A stretch of DNA of 64,000 bases from Acaryochloris sp. CCMEE 5410 (GCF_000238775.2 NZ_AFEJ02000005.1:62001-126000); one strand, 5' to 3'. Positions 43,934-53,765 are shown, counted from the first letter of the stretch. Made by a program: numbers and translations. Notes: generated from the sequence alone by a model not told the origin.

Positions 43934-44341
43934 ATGTTTAGGTCTACCTCCCTTTTAGGTCTTTCCATCTTCCTCTGCCTCGTATCCGCAAAACCAACAC
44001 TCGCAAGTCCTTGGGAAAACCTGTTTAGCTCGACATCTGGAACCACTGAGGCCAGAGTTGATATGGAATCTCATAGTTTCAAGAGAATTAAACTCTCGGG
44101 AGAGAGTGTGATTAAGGCTCGTCTTTCGATGTTTTATCGGGAGAATGGAGAGTCCGTGCTAGCAAAGGGTGATTATGAAGTCCACTGTGCAGCTCGGAGA
44201 GTATTTCGTTCAAATTTAAAAATGACGACTGAAGACACTAAAAACACGCAAAGTAATATTAGTGTGCCTCAAAAAACAAAGCTTGAAGGCAAAGAGTATC
44301 AAGACTTTATCGGTATTATGGATCTGCTTTGTACCAGATAG
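43934..44341 (+). CDS. Hypothetical exported protein
   Basis: 135 residues with a signal peptide (LLGLSIFLCLVSAKPTLAS, cleavage near residue 25). The mature part is a small basic protein with two Cys residues far apart (EVHCAARR, DLLCTR) that could form a disulphide. No family is recognised. It ends 23 bases before the stop codon of the convergent split gene at 44365, so it lies just outside the 18-kb element. Confidence 0.65.
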   Translation: MFRSTSLLGLSIFLCLVSAKPTLASPWENLFSSTSGTTEARVDMESHSFKRIKLSGESVIKARLSMFYRENGESVLAKGDYEVHCAARRVFRSNLKMTTEDTKNTQSNISVPQKTKLEGKEYQDFIGIMDLLCTR

Positions 44342-44364
44342 AACTTGAACATAATCGGCTCCAA

Positions 44365-44502
44365 TCACCCCCAAACCCTACTCACCCGCTCCCGCTCCAA
44401 CCATACCCCGATCATCTCCTCGATCCGCTCGATAGTTTCCCCTGGCCGCAGCTCAATCACATTCAACACATCGAATGTTTCTTCTAACTCCAAGGCACAC
44501 TC
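44365..44502 (-). pseudogene. RPGETIERIEEM family gene, C-terminal half (split by the 18-kb element)
   Basis: The minus strand encodes ECALELEETFDVLNVIELRP followed by GETIERIEEMIGVW and RVSRVWG, ending at 44365. This is the same C-terminus as the intact protein at 39878. Upstream of Glu-Cys-Ala the frame meets a stop in the element end. The matching N-terminal half, ending FCWEC, is at 62601-63083 on the same strand, so both were one gene before insertion. Confidence 0.75.
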
Positions 44503-44555
44503 TGTACTTTAAAGCGCTCTGTGGGTCTTGGCCGCTTTTGGTGAAACGGAATTGA
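44503..44555 (+). repeat. Left terminal inverted repeat of the 18-kb element
   Basis: Starts TGTACTTTAAAGCGCTCTGT and includes CTTTTGGTGAAACGGAATTG. About 44 of 53 positions match the complement of 62548-62600. Confidence 0.75.
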
Positions 44556-44628
44556 AGCCTTAGAAAAGGGTCTACCCCTCTGCCAATAAATACTGAAAAT
44601 CTGAATCTCTGTACCTTGGAGTGAATCT

Positions 44629-45027
44629 TTAGAGTGAATCGAGGTTATGCCACTCATGCGAACAGCCGTCTTTACAATGAGCTTCACGACGTCGGGCATC
44701 AGAGATCGCAAAGAGTGCAATCAGTAAGCGGAAGGACTTTATCTGCTCTGACTCTGGAAGGGCAATGATTTTATATAGACCTTTCTCTGGTGGATTAGCT
44801 GATTTAAGCAGGATACAAGGCGTGAACGTGGGCTTTAGTTGAGCATAGGCAATTGCTTTCGAAACCTCATCGTTTCGAGGATGGGACTGGTCACACATTC
44901 GTGCAAGATCAATAAGAACTTGTTGGCGCTGAACTGGTAAAAGCCCCTCAAACCATAAAATACCTTCTGATTCCTTGACTAGCCCCTGAGCGATTCGATT
45001 TAGTTGTAATTCCGAGTCAGTCAGCAT
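44629..45027 (-). CDS. DUF5958-family protein
   Basis: 132 residues. The conserved features of DUF5958 are visible: GILWFEGLLPVQRQQVLIDL, LKPTFTPCILL, KSFRLLIALFAISDARRR and the end CKDGCSHEWHNL, with Cys/His that could bind a metal. The family is common in actinobacteria and scattered bacteria, often near polymorphic toxins or in accessory regions. Its function is unknown; an immunity role is suspected by context. It ends close to the left end of the element and sits beside the DUF2004 gene on the same strand (19 bases apart), probably as an operon. Confidence 0.75.
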   Translation of the reverse strand: MLTDSELQLNRIAQGLVKESEGILWFEGLLPVQRQQVLIDLARMCDQSHPRNDEVSKAIAYAQLKPTFTPCILLKSANPPEKGLYKIIALPESEQIKSFRLLIALFAISDARRREAHCKDGCSHEWHNLDSL

Positions 45028-45046
45028 AAATGGTTACTGCCCTCTT

Positions 45047-45341
45047 TTAGCTTTCATGGGTGATGTCAATTAGAGAGCCATCTTGATTTAGCGCAACAGA
45101 CAGGAATCTATCGCTCAGATCGTTCGGGAAGGTGAAGTCAAAAACTGAGAACCACTCATTACTTGGATAGATCCCTACTCTTGTTAAGACAAGTGTCCCA
45201 ATCTCTAATCTCAGTCCATAGTCTTCCATTAAGTCCTGATGGATCTCAAAATATACAACTACTAAATCATCATCCTTAGCCAAGTTATTTAGATATTTCT
45301 GTGCAAGCTGCATGTTGTTCGGTAGTAGATCTAAAAACACC
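45047..45341 (-). pseudogene. DUF2004-like gene, 3' part
   Basis: Encodes VFLDLLPNNMQLAQKYLNNL and continues to FDFTFPNDLSDRFLSVALNQ and a stop at 45047. The 5' part is at 46728-46868. The IS256 element lies between, with its 8-base target duplication placed inside the codons for Gln-Ile-Lys. The original protein was about 145 residues, soluble and acidic. DUF2004 proteins are small alpha/beta proteins often annotated as immunity-like. Confidence 0.7.
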
Positions 45342-46727
45342 TTTATTTGGTTAGTGTCCCGATTTATTCGCCATGGTTATTGAGACGATCATGCTTGGCA
45401 TGATCTCTGCGTGAGACGAGGAAGAAAATCGCTAAACAGCTCTCCTCATTAGGGAAAGCACCAATCTCATCAGCTTTGGTTCGGAATTCTCGGAACAACC
45501 GTTCTAGCGCATTGGAAGTACGAATCAGCGAATGAATGGATTCATCAAAATCATAGAAACTCAAGGTCAGGGCAAAATCTTTGGTAAAGGTTCTGACCGC
45601 ATCGGGTTCAAGGTCTGTCCATTTCTGTGCAAACACGAGCAACGCAACAATAGCTTCTTCCCAGTCTGGCGCTTTATAGATAGCATAGGCATCGTGTTTA
45701 ATTTGTGAATACCGCAGCTTCTTGGCTTCAGAGTGGGACAGTTCTTGTCCTTGAGCATCCAGGTGTGGCAATTGCTCATAGCCCAAATGCCGGAGCATCG
45801 CTCGAACCTTATGGGTAATGCACCGTTGATGTGCGCGAGGGGAAACAGAGCGCGAATTACCTTAGGTAGCCCAGTGGTGCCATCACTCACAATCAGCTTC
45901 ACCAAATGGGTTTGCAATCCTCGTTGCCGCAGGTGCTCAAAGAACAGTAGCCAAGCTGCCTCAGATTCTTGGACAGCAATTTCATAATGGAGAACAGTTG
46001 TGTCCCATTTGGCCATATCGCCATGGCCACTAAGATGACTCTGTCTTCCGCACGGCGTAGTTCCGAATATGCCCAGCTTGGTCTTCCCAAAAGTCTTCAG
46101 ACGCACATTGAACACTCGCCCAAACCCATCAACAATCAAAATAAAAGGGGTTTTCTCAAGACGAGTCTGACGACTTTGGAGCATCTGCTTCTGGGCTTTA
46201 AGTGTAATCCGGTTAATGGCATTCACGGATAAGACTGCACCCAGGATCTCATAGAGAGCTTCTTGCAGATCTCGAAGCGATAAGCCCATGACATACAGCC
46301 CTAGGCAAAACTCTAGCAGGCTGCCAAGGGCTCGTTGGTAACGCTCTAAATCTGCCACTCTCGGCCTGCATTCCCTTTCCGTAGTTTGGGAACGGACAGC
46401 TGAGTAATCCTGCCGTACTGGGTATCAAGGATCCGTTGATAGTAGCCTGAACGTCGAGGTCGATCCCCTTGAATCTCTGATAGATAAGCTTGAACTTCTT
46501 CGTCTAGAGCTGACTCTACTGCGATCTGGGTGACTCGGTTAGCTTCAAGACGAAGGGTTGATTCTAGGGCTTCGTTAATAGAAGCATAGGAACTTTGAGA
46601 TTGGATGCGGATAATCTGCTGCTCGCGTTGGGCAATGTTCATAAAGGAGTGCTCTGAATTCTCTATTATCAAAGCATTTCAGCTATCTCAGCCCATGGCG
46701 AATAAATCAGGACACTAACTTTATTTG
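45342..46727 (-). mobile_element. IS256-family element with 8-bp target duplication
   Basis: The element proper is 45350-46719 (1,370 bp). Its 27-base terminal inverted repeats start GTTAGTGTCC and end GATTTATTCGCCATGG with one mismatch. TTTATTTG is duplicated directly at 45342-45349 and 46720-46727. It interrupts the DUF2004 gene. Intact ends and an exact duplication point to a fairly recent insertion, although its transposase is frameshifted. Confidence 0.88.
45364..46642 (-). pseudogene. IS256-family (MULE-type) transposase, frameshifted twice
   Basis: Three frames on the minus strand make up one transposase. Residues from the ATG at 46642 (MNIAQREQQIIRIQSQSSYA, to KLRKGNAGREW). Then from about 46350 (DLERYQRALGSLLEFCLGLY, with the DDE residues in FILIVDGFGR and LIVSDGTTGL). 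Then from about 45798 (LRHLGYEQLPHLDAQ to RTSNALERLFREFR, containing the Glu region). The two breaks, near 46350 and 45790, abolish a full-length product unless ribosomes shift. The element could still be moved in trans. Confidence 0.8.
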
Positions 46728-46868
46728 ATTGAGTTCAGCCTGCCCCAAACTTGATGTCTCAAAATTCAGGTCCAGCTCAATTGATCTTTCTTCGAATCGA
46801 ATTTCTGTCTCAAGATAGTCAGATAGGTTCTGAGAATCGATTTCACCAAAGTAAGGCATGTCAAACAT
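46728..46868 (-). pseudogene. DUF2004-like gene, 5' part
   Basis: The ATG at 46868 (or the one at 46859) opens MFDMPYFGEIDSQNLSDYLE and continues to ERSIELDLNFETSSLGQAEL before the IS256 target duplication. FGEID and the DLNFE strand are typical of DUF2004. Removing the IS and one 8-base duplicate restores a continuous frame with the 45047-45341 part. Confidence 0.7.
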
Positions 46869-47111
46869 AGATATTCAGAGCAGATATCAGAACAACCTGT
46901 GAATACAATTGCGATAAGTGGGCAGATACCTAATAGAGCACAATCTGTTTCATGGGCAGAAATATAAAATGCTTGACTAGAGGTGTACTTAAATATATTC
47001 CTTTTCCTAGCCTAGTTAGACAATGTACAAGAAAATCTGACTAGCTTTGGGTAGTGTACGCAATCTATCAGTAGGAAAATGGAACGGTAAGATCTTTATC
47101 TAGACTAAATC
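46869..47111. other. Gap containing the left part of the ISL3 element
   Basis: No gene is supported. The left end of the ISL3 element should lie here, but I could not pair convincing terminal repeats with the sequence after 48800. Confidence 0.3.
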
Positions 47112-48800
47112 GTGGACTTTCTCCAACAATTTCTCCCCTGTCAAAGCACTCTCCATCTGGAAAGTTGGGATCTTGATTCCACTAACCGTCAGATGACCTT
47201 CCACGTTTCTTCAACCCAAGCTTTTGCCTGTTGTCCAGTCTGTAATCAATTGACGCAAAGCGTTCACAGTCATTATGAGCGGACCTTGAGAGACCTCCCC
47301 TGTGTGGATTTCTGCCTGACTATTCTGCTTCAAGTCTGTAAGTTCTTCTGCTCCAATAAAGCTTGTAAGCGTCGGATCTTCACTGAGCGACTACCCCAGG
47401 TCGCTGTTCCTTGGGCCAGAAAGACCGTTCGCTTTGCTGAACACCTAAGCTCGATTGGTCTAGCCCTTGGCGGTGCAGCAGCAGCGAGGCTGAGCTATCA
47501 GATCAATTATGGGAGTAGTCGCAATACGATGTTACGCGCTATTGCCAAGCTTGAGCCTCCCCCAGCCCCAACCCCAAAGATTCTAGGGGTTGATGATTTT
47601 GCTTTCCGGCGTGGCCATCACTATGGAACGATCTTGGTGGACCTGGAGCAGCATCGGACTATTGCACTACTGCCAGATCGTGAAGCAAAAACCTTAGTCG
47701 CTTGGTTGGAAGAACACCCTGGTGTTGAGATCCTTTCCCGTGACCGCTCCAAGACCTACAAGTCAGCCATGAGTGAAGGTGCGCCCAATGCCATTCAGGT
47801 CGCAGATCGTTTCCACTTGCTGAAGAACTTACAAGAAGTATTGGAAAAGGTATTTCACTCTAACTATCCTGCGCTGAAAAGTGTTGATGCAGCCCTTTTG
47901 AAATCTGAAGTACCTGAACCACATGCACCAGAGAGTATCGAGAAAAACGAGGTTCCTCCCGATGAGCAAGGTCCTCGGAGTCGTACTCGTCGATTGCACA
48001 ACTATCAACAAACTCACGCCTTAAAGCAGCAGGGGTATCGAGTGACTGACATTGCTCATCATCTAGGTATTGCCAAAAGGACTGCTTACCAGTATTTGTC
48101 CCACCCAGTCTTTCCTGAACATCAGCCCTATACCCGTAAAGTGCCTACTGTTATCGAACCTTACAAAGACTATCTTTACCAAGAGTGGATGGCTGGGCGA
48201 CAGAATAGCCAACAACTATTTGAAGAAGTTCAAGAGCAGGGATTTAAAGGTAGTTATGGCACGGTTGCTCGATATACACGCCAACTCCATCAATTTAGCC
48301 CTCGCGACCCATCTAAACCGAAGGCTCGACCGGCAAGAGAGTCATTGAATAATTTACCTGGACGAGGGCCAAAACCAGCACCAGCAGGTGGGATTACACA
48401 ACCAAAACCTCTGACACCCAAGAGCGCATCATGGTTGGTGATGCGTCACATGGATGAACTGACCGCTGAAGAGGAAGAAACCCTGACTCAGCTTAGTGGA
48501 CAGCCCGAATTATCCGATGCGATTACGCTGACACAGAGTTTCTTGCTCTTGGTTCGTAAGCAGTTACCCCAGCACTTGGACAACTGGCTTGAACTGGCAA
48601 AGAATAGCACACTCAAACCATTCCAGAAGTTTGCTAAGGGGCTGATTGATGACTATGCGGCAGTCAAAGCGGGGCTGACATTAGAGGTTAGTAATGGGCC
48701 AGTTGAGGGGCTAAACAACAAACTCAAAATGCTCAAACGACAGATGTATGGTCGGGCAGGATTAGACCTGTTGAATAAACGCTTAACTCTGTCAAGCTAA
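47112..48800 (+). CDS. ISL3-family transposase
   Basis: 562 residues from a GTG at 47112. The N-terminal zinc finger has CCPVCNQLT with a second pair in CSNKACKRR (residues about 40-90). The DDE core shows ILGVDDFAFRRGHHYGTILV, then VADRFHLLKNL and the C-terminal NGPVEGLNNKLKMLKRQMYG with the Glu. A central HTH-like region (YRVTDIAHHLGIAKRTAYQY) and a Pro-rich linker distinguish the longer cyanobacterial members. The frame is intact. It lies within the 18-kb element as a later insertion. Confidence 0.92.
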   Translation: MDFLQQFLPCQSTLHLESWDLDSTNRQMTFHVSSTQAFACCPVCNQLTQSVHSHYERTLRDLPCVDFCLTILLQVCKFFCSNKACKRRIFTERLPQVAVPWARKTVRFAEHLSSIGLALGGAAAARLSYQINYGSSRNTMLRAIAKLEPPPAPTPKILGVDDFAFRRGHHYGTILVDLEQHRTIALLPDREAKTLVAWLEEHPGVEILSRDRSKTYKSAMSEGAPNAIQVADRFHLLKNLQEVLEKVFHSNYPALKSVDAALLKSEVPEPHAPESIEKNEVPPDEQGPRSRTRRLHNYQQTHALKQQGYRVTDIAHHLGIAKRTAYQYLSHPVFPEHQPYTRKVPTVIEPYKDYLYQEWMAGRQNSQQLFEEVQEQGFKGSYGTVARYTRQLHQFSPRDPSKPKARPARESLNNLPGRGPKPAPAGGITQPKPLTPKSASWLVMRHMDELTAEEEETLTQLSGQPELSDAITLTQSFLLLVRKQLPQHLDNWLELAKNSTLKPFQKFAKGLIDDYAAVKAGLTLEVSNGPVEGLNNKLKMLKRQMYGRAGLDLLNKRLTLSS

Positions 48801-48902
48801 CAAGGGTATCAAACTACATTTAAATTCTTGAGAATTGTTTATATTTTTTGAGTAAAATCCCCAATTTAGTCTTAAGTACAGTTAGCAAGATGAATAAGAT
48901 CT

Positions 48903-49199
48903 ATGTTTAATTGGCAGAGTGTACCATCGTCTGCTGAGATGCAATGGAAACAAGTTTTCTCTGGTCAAGAGAATGACATTGATATAGACGGTGATTGTCC
49001 CGTATGCGGTAAGTCTTCACTGCATCGATATTATGATGGTTCCGGAATTAGAGGGGCTCTTTGGGAATGGTGTTCATCTTGTTATTCATATGAACATTAC
49101 AGTGCAAAAGTTCCTCCATGGTGGAATCAGAAGCTTGATTTAAATGGCCTAACTTTAACAGGCACACCCGAAGCTTTAGAATTAGCAAGGCTATGCTAA
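48903..49199 (+). CDS. Small zinc-ribbon protein, immunity-like
   Basis: 98 residues. CPVCG (residues about 37-41) and CSSC (about 60-63) make a zinc ribbon, within the conserved context SSLHRYYDG, RGALWEWCSSCYSYEHYSAK and VPPWW. The C-terminus reads LTLTGTPEALELAR. I have seen this type of protein as a small conserved hypothetical near toxin loci in actinobacteria and other bacteria, but no function is established to my knowledge. It is part of the cargo at the left half of the element. Confidence 0.65.
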   Translation: MFNWQSVPSSAEMQWKQVFSGQENDIDIDGDCPVCGKSSLHRYYDGSGIRGALWEWCSSCYSYEHYSAKVPPWWNQKLDLNGLTLTGTPEALELARLC

Positions 49200-49616
49200 G
49201 AGGTAGATCTTGGAAGGAGCATATCTCTTCTTTTACAAAATCATGAGAGGAAATCTCAAAATATATTGTTTGCTGAAGCTAACGATTTCGGTCCCAACTC
49301 AAACTATAAACTGTTAGGCAGCAGGTCTTGGAAGAGAAACTCATCATCGAAGTTAAAGATATATTCGAGCTGGTACATCCTCCAGGATTAATCATTACTC
49401 CAATGTTCATTGTTCCAGAATTTTCTATAGGTTATTCTTATGATGCCTTCAGTAAAAAGCTTTGCAGCCTGAGCATTCATATAAACGAAAAGTCATAAGG
49501 TTTATGAGGTATCACATTCAAAAAAAGATTTAAAAGTGAAGATAAACAATGACGATCTTATAATCTGATAGCCGTCATTCAAATTTCAAACTATTTTGCA
49601 TTAAATCCCGTTAAGA
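49200..49616 (+). other. Gap with a possible gene remnant
   Basis: A plus-strand frame from a TTG at 49328 to a stop at 49498 gives about 56 residues with protein-like content (KLIIEVKDIFELVHPPGLII, then FIVPEFSIGYSYDAF). It has no proper start, so it is probably the tail of a decayed gene. The rest of the gap shows nothing. Confidence 0.3.
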
Positions 49617-52600
49617 TCAATCCATAGAATCAGAAGGTATATCAAGAGATAAAATGTTGTCAATTGATGGTGTTTTTAATTTTTCATATGCTTCATAAAT
49701 GAATTGTTTAAAACTAAGTAAATTCATATCATTAATTTGCTTGTTTGAGTATAAAGCAAATTTATCTTTTGCCTCATGTAATTTATTAAAAATACTCTTG
49801 TTAAAAGCATATATTTTACTAAGATGTCGTCCATAAAGTTTAATTTCATAATCATTTCTTGTTTCCAAAAGTTTGTGAATAGCTCGTGCATGTTTTACAA
49901 GCGATAATATTAATGTATATAGTGCTACAGCTTCATTTCTTAGTGTAAAAGGGAGATATTCTTCATACTTTAGTTCTGGTAAATATGAAAAAGCAGATTC
50001 TGGTAGTTCCTGAATAGTTAAAGAATCGTTTATGCTCCCTAATTGAAGTAAATTTAGATCTTCATCACTACTTAATATTTTAGGTAGTGAAAGGGAGCTA
50101 ATATGATATCCATTTCTTGGCGGTAAAAATATGTTTTCTTTGTAGGTAGGAATTAAGCAGAAGAAATCCGCAATGTTGCTTATTTTTAAAATAGCTTCGA
50201 GTACTGATCTGAGAACTTCAAGATAATTCAATGGATCATTGACAGAGAAAGCAAGAGAGAAATACCTATATATATAATTATTTTTTTCATCATACAGATT
50301 ATATATATCTGATGATAAAACTGTATCGATACCAATGTCTTTTAAGGAATTAGATAACTCAGTTGTTCTATTAGTTAAAATCTGAACTTGATCTTCTCTA
50401 GATTTTTGCAATTCTTTTTCTATTTCATTGACCAGAAAAATATTAAAAGAAAAACACGCTTGCAACAAATCTTCTAGAGTATTATAAGCAGATTTCTCAA
50501 TTGAGTTTAAAGACTTCATATTTAAGTAGTCAGGACAAGATTCAAATAGTGCATCAAATTCATGATGTAGTTTTGGTAAATAGTGTTTAGCGAATAGAAA
50601 TGCATTTAATATAATGCCTTTTGTGCTATTTCTATTTTCTGAGTCTAATAGAAAGTCACGCATTTTATAAAAAAACAAATGGAAATTATTATAAAACTTA
50701 TTCGTGTAACTATCTTTTTTTAAGATAATTTGTAAGGAATGTGGTAGTAATGAACTAATTATCTCAGACCTGTCATCATAGCTAGATGGATAATTATCGA
50801 GTGCTTTATCTAATGTTATAAAAATTTCTATATTTGAAAAATAATTTTTTAATTTTTTGACCGAGCCATGAGTAAGAAGACTACGTAAAAGTTTTGATAA
50901 ATCTTTAATGAATTCAAGTGCATCGGATCTAATAAGCATCCATGCCTTTTGAAAATTATAATAACTATCGGGTATGAAGTTTGAATAGGCAACTTCATGC
51001 CAAGTATTAACTTTAGTAGCATCTGAACTAAAAGGCAGTAATTCCTTCTTCACATTTTTATCTGTATCAGTAAATAATGGCGTTATTATCGATAACCAGA
51101 TTCCATGTGATTGATATTGTTTACAAAAAGGAATTGCTGAACGAAATTTTCTTAGTCGTGAGTTTGTTTCTTCATATCCACTGGCATCATTAGAATTCAA
51201 GTCAACTAGGAATTCGAAATATAATTCATCATCAAATAATTCAAGCGATAAACAATCAAGATTAAGCTTCAAATATCCAATAATAGAACCATAGTTTTGA
51301 TTAAACCACTCACAATATTTTTTAGGATCATAGCGATAAAATCCTTGAGAAAATATGCAAAATTCTTCTATTGATAATTCAAAAATTATTTGTGTCGATG
51401 AAATATTTGACAATAATTCAAACCAATTGAGTAATGTAACTTCTGTTAATGCTGACCAGTCTAAAATTCTACCTAGCTGGGCAAAATTATTTTGAAAACT
51501 TGTAATTGAAATTTTGTATTGAATTTGCTGTAAAAATTCTCTGCATAAATCCATGCCTCTCAATGAGTCGTCAAAATTTGACGAGATAGACTGAATATCT
51601 TCTAAAGCAGGTATATTATTAGCTAAGCTATCTAAAGAATTATCTAGCTCTTTATTTTTGATAATTGATGATGAATAATAGACTAGAAATTGTGGACCTC
51701 TTGTTCCTTGTAATTCATACGATTGCTCAAAAAGATGATTATTTTTCTGATAACATAGTCTTTCCCCACCTTCATAAATCCCCTCTAAATACTCAAGAAA
51801 AATTGTCCAGTCTTCATTCGGGATTAATTGTGATAATCCAGTAATAAACTCATTCAGGTTAAGATCTTTTATACATAATGATTTTGCGATATATCTTTTC
51901 CTATCAACATCTAAGACTGAGTTTATTGTCTTTAGTATGGTATCTACTATATTTGGATAACCCTCGTGAAGAATTGATGTCAAGTGATTTGAACGAACCC
52001 AGTGTAAACCTCTTAGTATTCCTGTCTCTTCTAGAGCTATATACTCATCAACAAGTGAATTAAGAAGTTGCTGAGGGTCTGAGTTTAGGGAAATATCTTT
52101 GATTAATCTACTTGCAACTACAGGTGTTCCAAGAGTATCGGCCAGTGCAACTCTTCTTAGGATTTCAATTTTTGCAGGGTCTTCTTTATGGTCTTGAATC
52201 TGCTGAATCTGATCTCTAAGCCTATCCTCAATCATGCGTCCATGAGTAAGGAGATATGTATATTCAATTAGAAGTTTAGGTGTACCAATTTTTTCGTATG
52301 CCCATTCGGGAGAAGTAGCGTTTGAATGTACATAATTTTCTGCTTTTAATGTCAAATATATCTGCTTTGCTTCTGCTAAATCTAAGGTTGGCTCAATGAC
52401 TTCCCAATTTGTTATATCTCTTTTAGCAAATCTAAACCAATCTTCATGTCTAACTGCCACTAGAACATATATACCTAGTGATACACATTCTCGAACTATT
52501 TGAGGCCATTTTCTGGCTCGAAACCCAGCATCATCAATAAGTAAGAGAATTGGTAGGCCTAAGCTATCTATAAATCTAATATATTTACATACTGCCTCTG

Positions 52601-53639
52601 CTTGTTCATCAGTTTCAGCAACTCTTAGAATATAAATCTCTTCATGTCTCCAGTATTCGTAAGCATATCTGTAAAGTAATGCAGATTTTCCTTGACCACT
52701 GGAAGATTTGAGTACACAAATTTTAGTTTTATATATTGCAGTATCAATTTTTTCTAGCCAGCGTATTCTCCTTACATCAACACCAGCTGATATTTGACCG
52801 GGTCTTGTACCTTTACCTTCAAAAAAATCTGACTGTTTATCATCTTTATTCCAAGTTACCCTATCAATCAATCCTCTTCCATAAGCTTGATGTTCTTCAC
52901 TTGCAATATGGTCACCAATTGATACTCTGATTAACTCTATATCTTTTTTTGAAATAGTTTCTCTTTCTTGTGCCCAGTAAAGAAACTTGCTAACTAGAAC
53001 AGCTATGTATGTGTCTACTAGATTGCTACCCAATTGAAAATCGTTAGTTAGACCTATTTTTATCTCTTCATAAATTTCTTTCTCTGGTAAATTCTGGATG
53101 CCTATTTTCTCAAAAAGTAATTCTGCCTCATTTCTTGAAGCTCCAACATCAGAACATAATTTTATGAATTTTTGCTTGATTCCTTCATATTCCTTAGAGT
53201 TAAGTTTATCTTTATTAGATAACTTTAAGACATCTGATTTAAGTGTAGAGTTTAAAACTATTATAAAAAGCGCATTAGGACTTTCACGTAGAACTGTTAA
53301 GAAGTTGCTAACTGGTTCTTTTAGCTTCGCCCAATTCCATGAATTTTTAGATGTTTTTATTTGTATATACTCATTATTTAAGTTGAGTTTTAGACAATCT
53401 AAATCTTCAATGCCTTCTAATCTAATTGAACTAAATGAGCATTGTGCATTATAGAGTTCTAATCCTCTAAATATAGAATATAGAATTTGGTATCTAATAC
53501 CATTAATATTATATGCTCCCCCACATCTACTTTTTAGAATTGCTTCAAGACGAATCTCTAAATCTGTTTGCTTCGCGTCTAGAGGGTTATTGTCTTTCTC
53601 TTTTGCAATCTTTTTTCTTTTTTTATTACTATTTCCCAT
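49617..53639 (-). CDS. Cap4-like nuclease / STAND-type NTPase, candidate antiviral protein
   Basis: 1,340 residues, A+T-rich, minus strand. Residues about 40-130 look like a DUF4297/Cap4-type PD-(D/E)XK nuclease: GGAYNINGIRYQ, then RLEGIEDLDCLKL and the Q-x-K core EYIQIKT (Q93, K95). Residues about 290-560 are an NTPase: Walker A SSSGQGKSAL (312-321), Walker B PILLLIDDAG (Asp369, Asp370), a sensor-like strand VLVAVRHEDW, and a winged-helix-like part. Residues 560-1340 are helical and could be a sensor of phage proteins, as in Avs/STAND defence proteins. It follows the recombinase module on the same strand, 126 bases after the TnpC-like gene, as cargo of the element. Not a TnsB/TnsC homologue. 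Confidence 0.8.
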   Translation of the reverse strand: MGNSNKKRKKIAKEKDNNPLDAKQTDLEIRLEAILKSRCGGAYNINGIRYQILYSIFRGLELYNAQCSFSSIRLEGIEDLDCLKLNLNNEYIQIKTSKNSWNWAKLKEPVSNFLTVLRESPNALFIIVLNSTLKSDVLKLSNKDKLNSKEYEGIKQKFIKLCSDVGASRNEAELLFEKIGIQNLPEKEIYEEIKIGLTNDFQLGSNLVDTYIAVLVSKFLYWAQERETISKKDIELIRVSIGDHIASEEHQAYGRGLIDRVTWNKDDKQSDFFEGKGTRPGQISAGVDVRRIRWLEKIDTAIYKTKICVLKSSSGQGKSALLYRYAYEYWRHEEIYILRVAETDEQAEAVCKYIRFIDSLGLPILLLIDDAGFRARKWPQIVRECVSLGIYVLVAVRHEDWFRFAKRDITNWEVIEPTLDLAEAKQIYLTLKAENYVHSNATSPEWAYEKIGTPKLLIEYTYLLTHGRMIEDRLRDQIQQIQDHKEDPAKIEILRRVALADTLGTPVVASRLIKDISLNSDPQQLLNSLVDEYIALEETGILRGLHWVRSNHLTSILHEGYPNIVDTILKTINSVLDVDRKRYIAKSLCIKDLNLNEFITGLSQLIPNEDWTIFLEYLEGIYEGGERLCYQKNNHLFEQSYELQGTRGPQFLVYYSSSIIKNKELDNSLDSLANNIPALEDIQSISSNFDDSLRGMDLCREFLQQIQYKISITSFQNNFAQLGRILDWSALTEVTLLNWFELLSNISSTQIIFELSIEEFCIFSQGFYRYDPKKYCEWFNQNYGSIIGYLKLNLDCLSLELFDDELYFEFLVDLNSNDASGYEETNSRLRKFRSAIPFCKQYQSHGIWLSIITPLFTDTDKNVKKELLPFSSDATKVNTWHEVAYSNFIPDSYYNFQKAWMLIRSDALEFIKDLSKLLRSLLTHGSVKKLKNYFSNIEIFITLDKALDNYPSSYDDRSEIISSLLPHSLQIILKKDSYTNKFYNNFHLFFYKMRDFLLDSENRNSTKGIILNAFLFAKHYLPKLHHEFDALFESCPDYLNMKSLNSIEKSAYNTLEDLLQACFSFNIFLVNEIEKELQKSREDQVQILTNRTTELSNSLKDIGIDTVLSSDIYNLYDEKNNYIYRYFSLAFSVNDPLNYLEVLRSVLEAILKISNIADFFCLIPTYKENIFLPPRNGYHISSLSLPKILSSDEDLNLLQLGSINDSLTIQELPESAFSYLPELKYEEYLPFTLRNEAVALYTLILSLVKHARAIHKLLETRNDYEIKLYGRHLSKIYAFNKSIFNKLHEAKDKFALYSNKQINDMNLLSFKQFIYEAYEKLKTPSIDNILSLDIPSDSMD

Positions 53640-53765
53640 TTATAATTAAATTTTGTTCTATGGCACTATCAAGAAGATTTATAAGAGCATTTTTCCAAGT
53701 TGCTCATACAAAAAGTTAACTCATTCCTCAGAAGAGATACTAAATCCTCATAATATATATGTATT

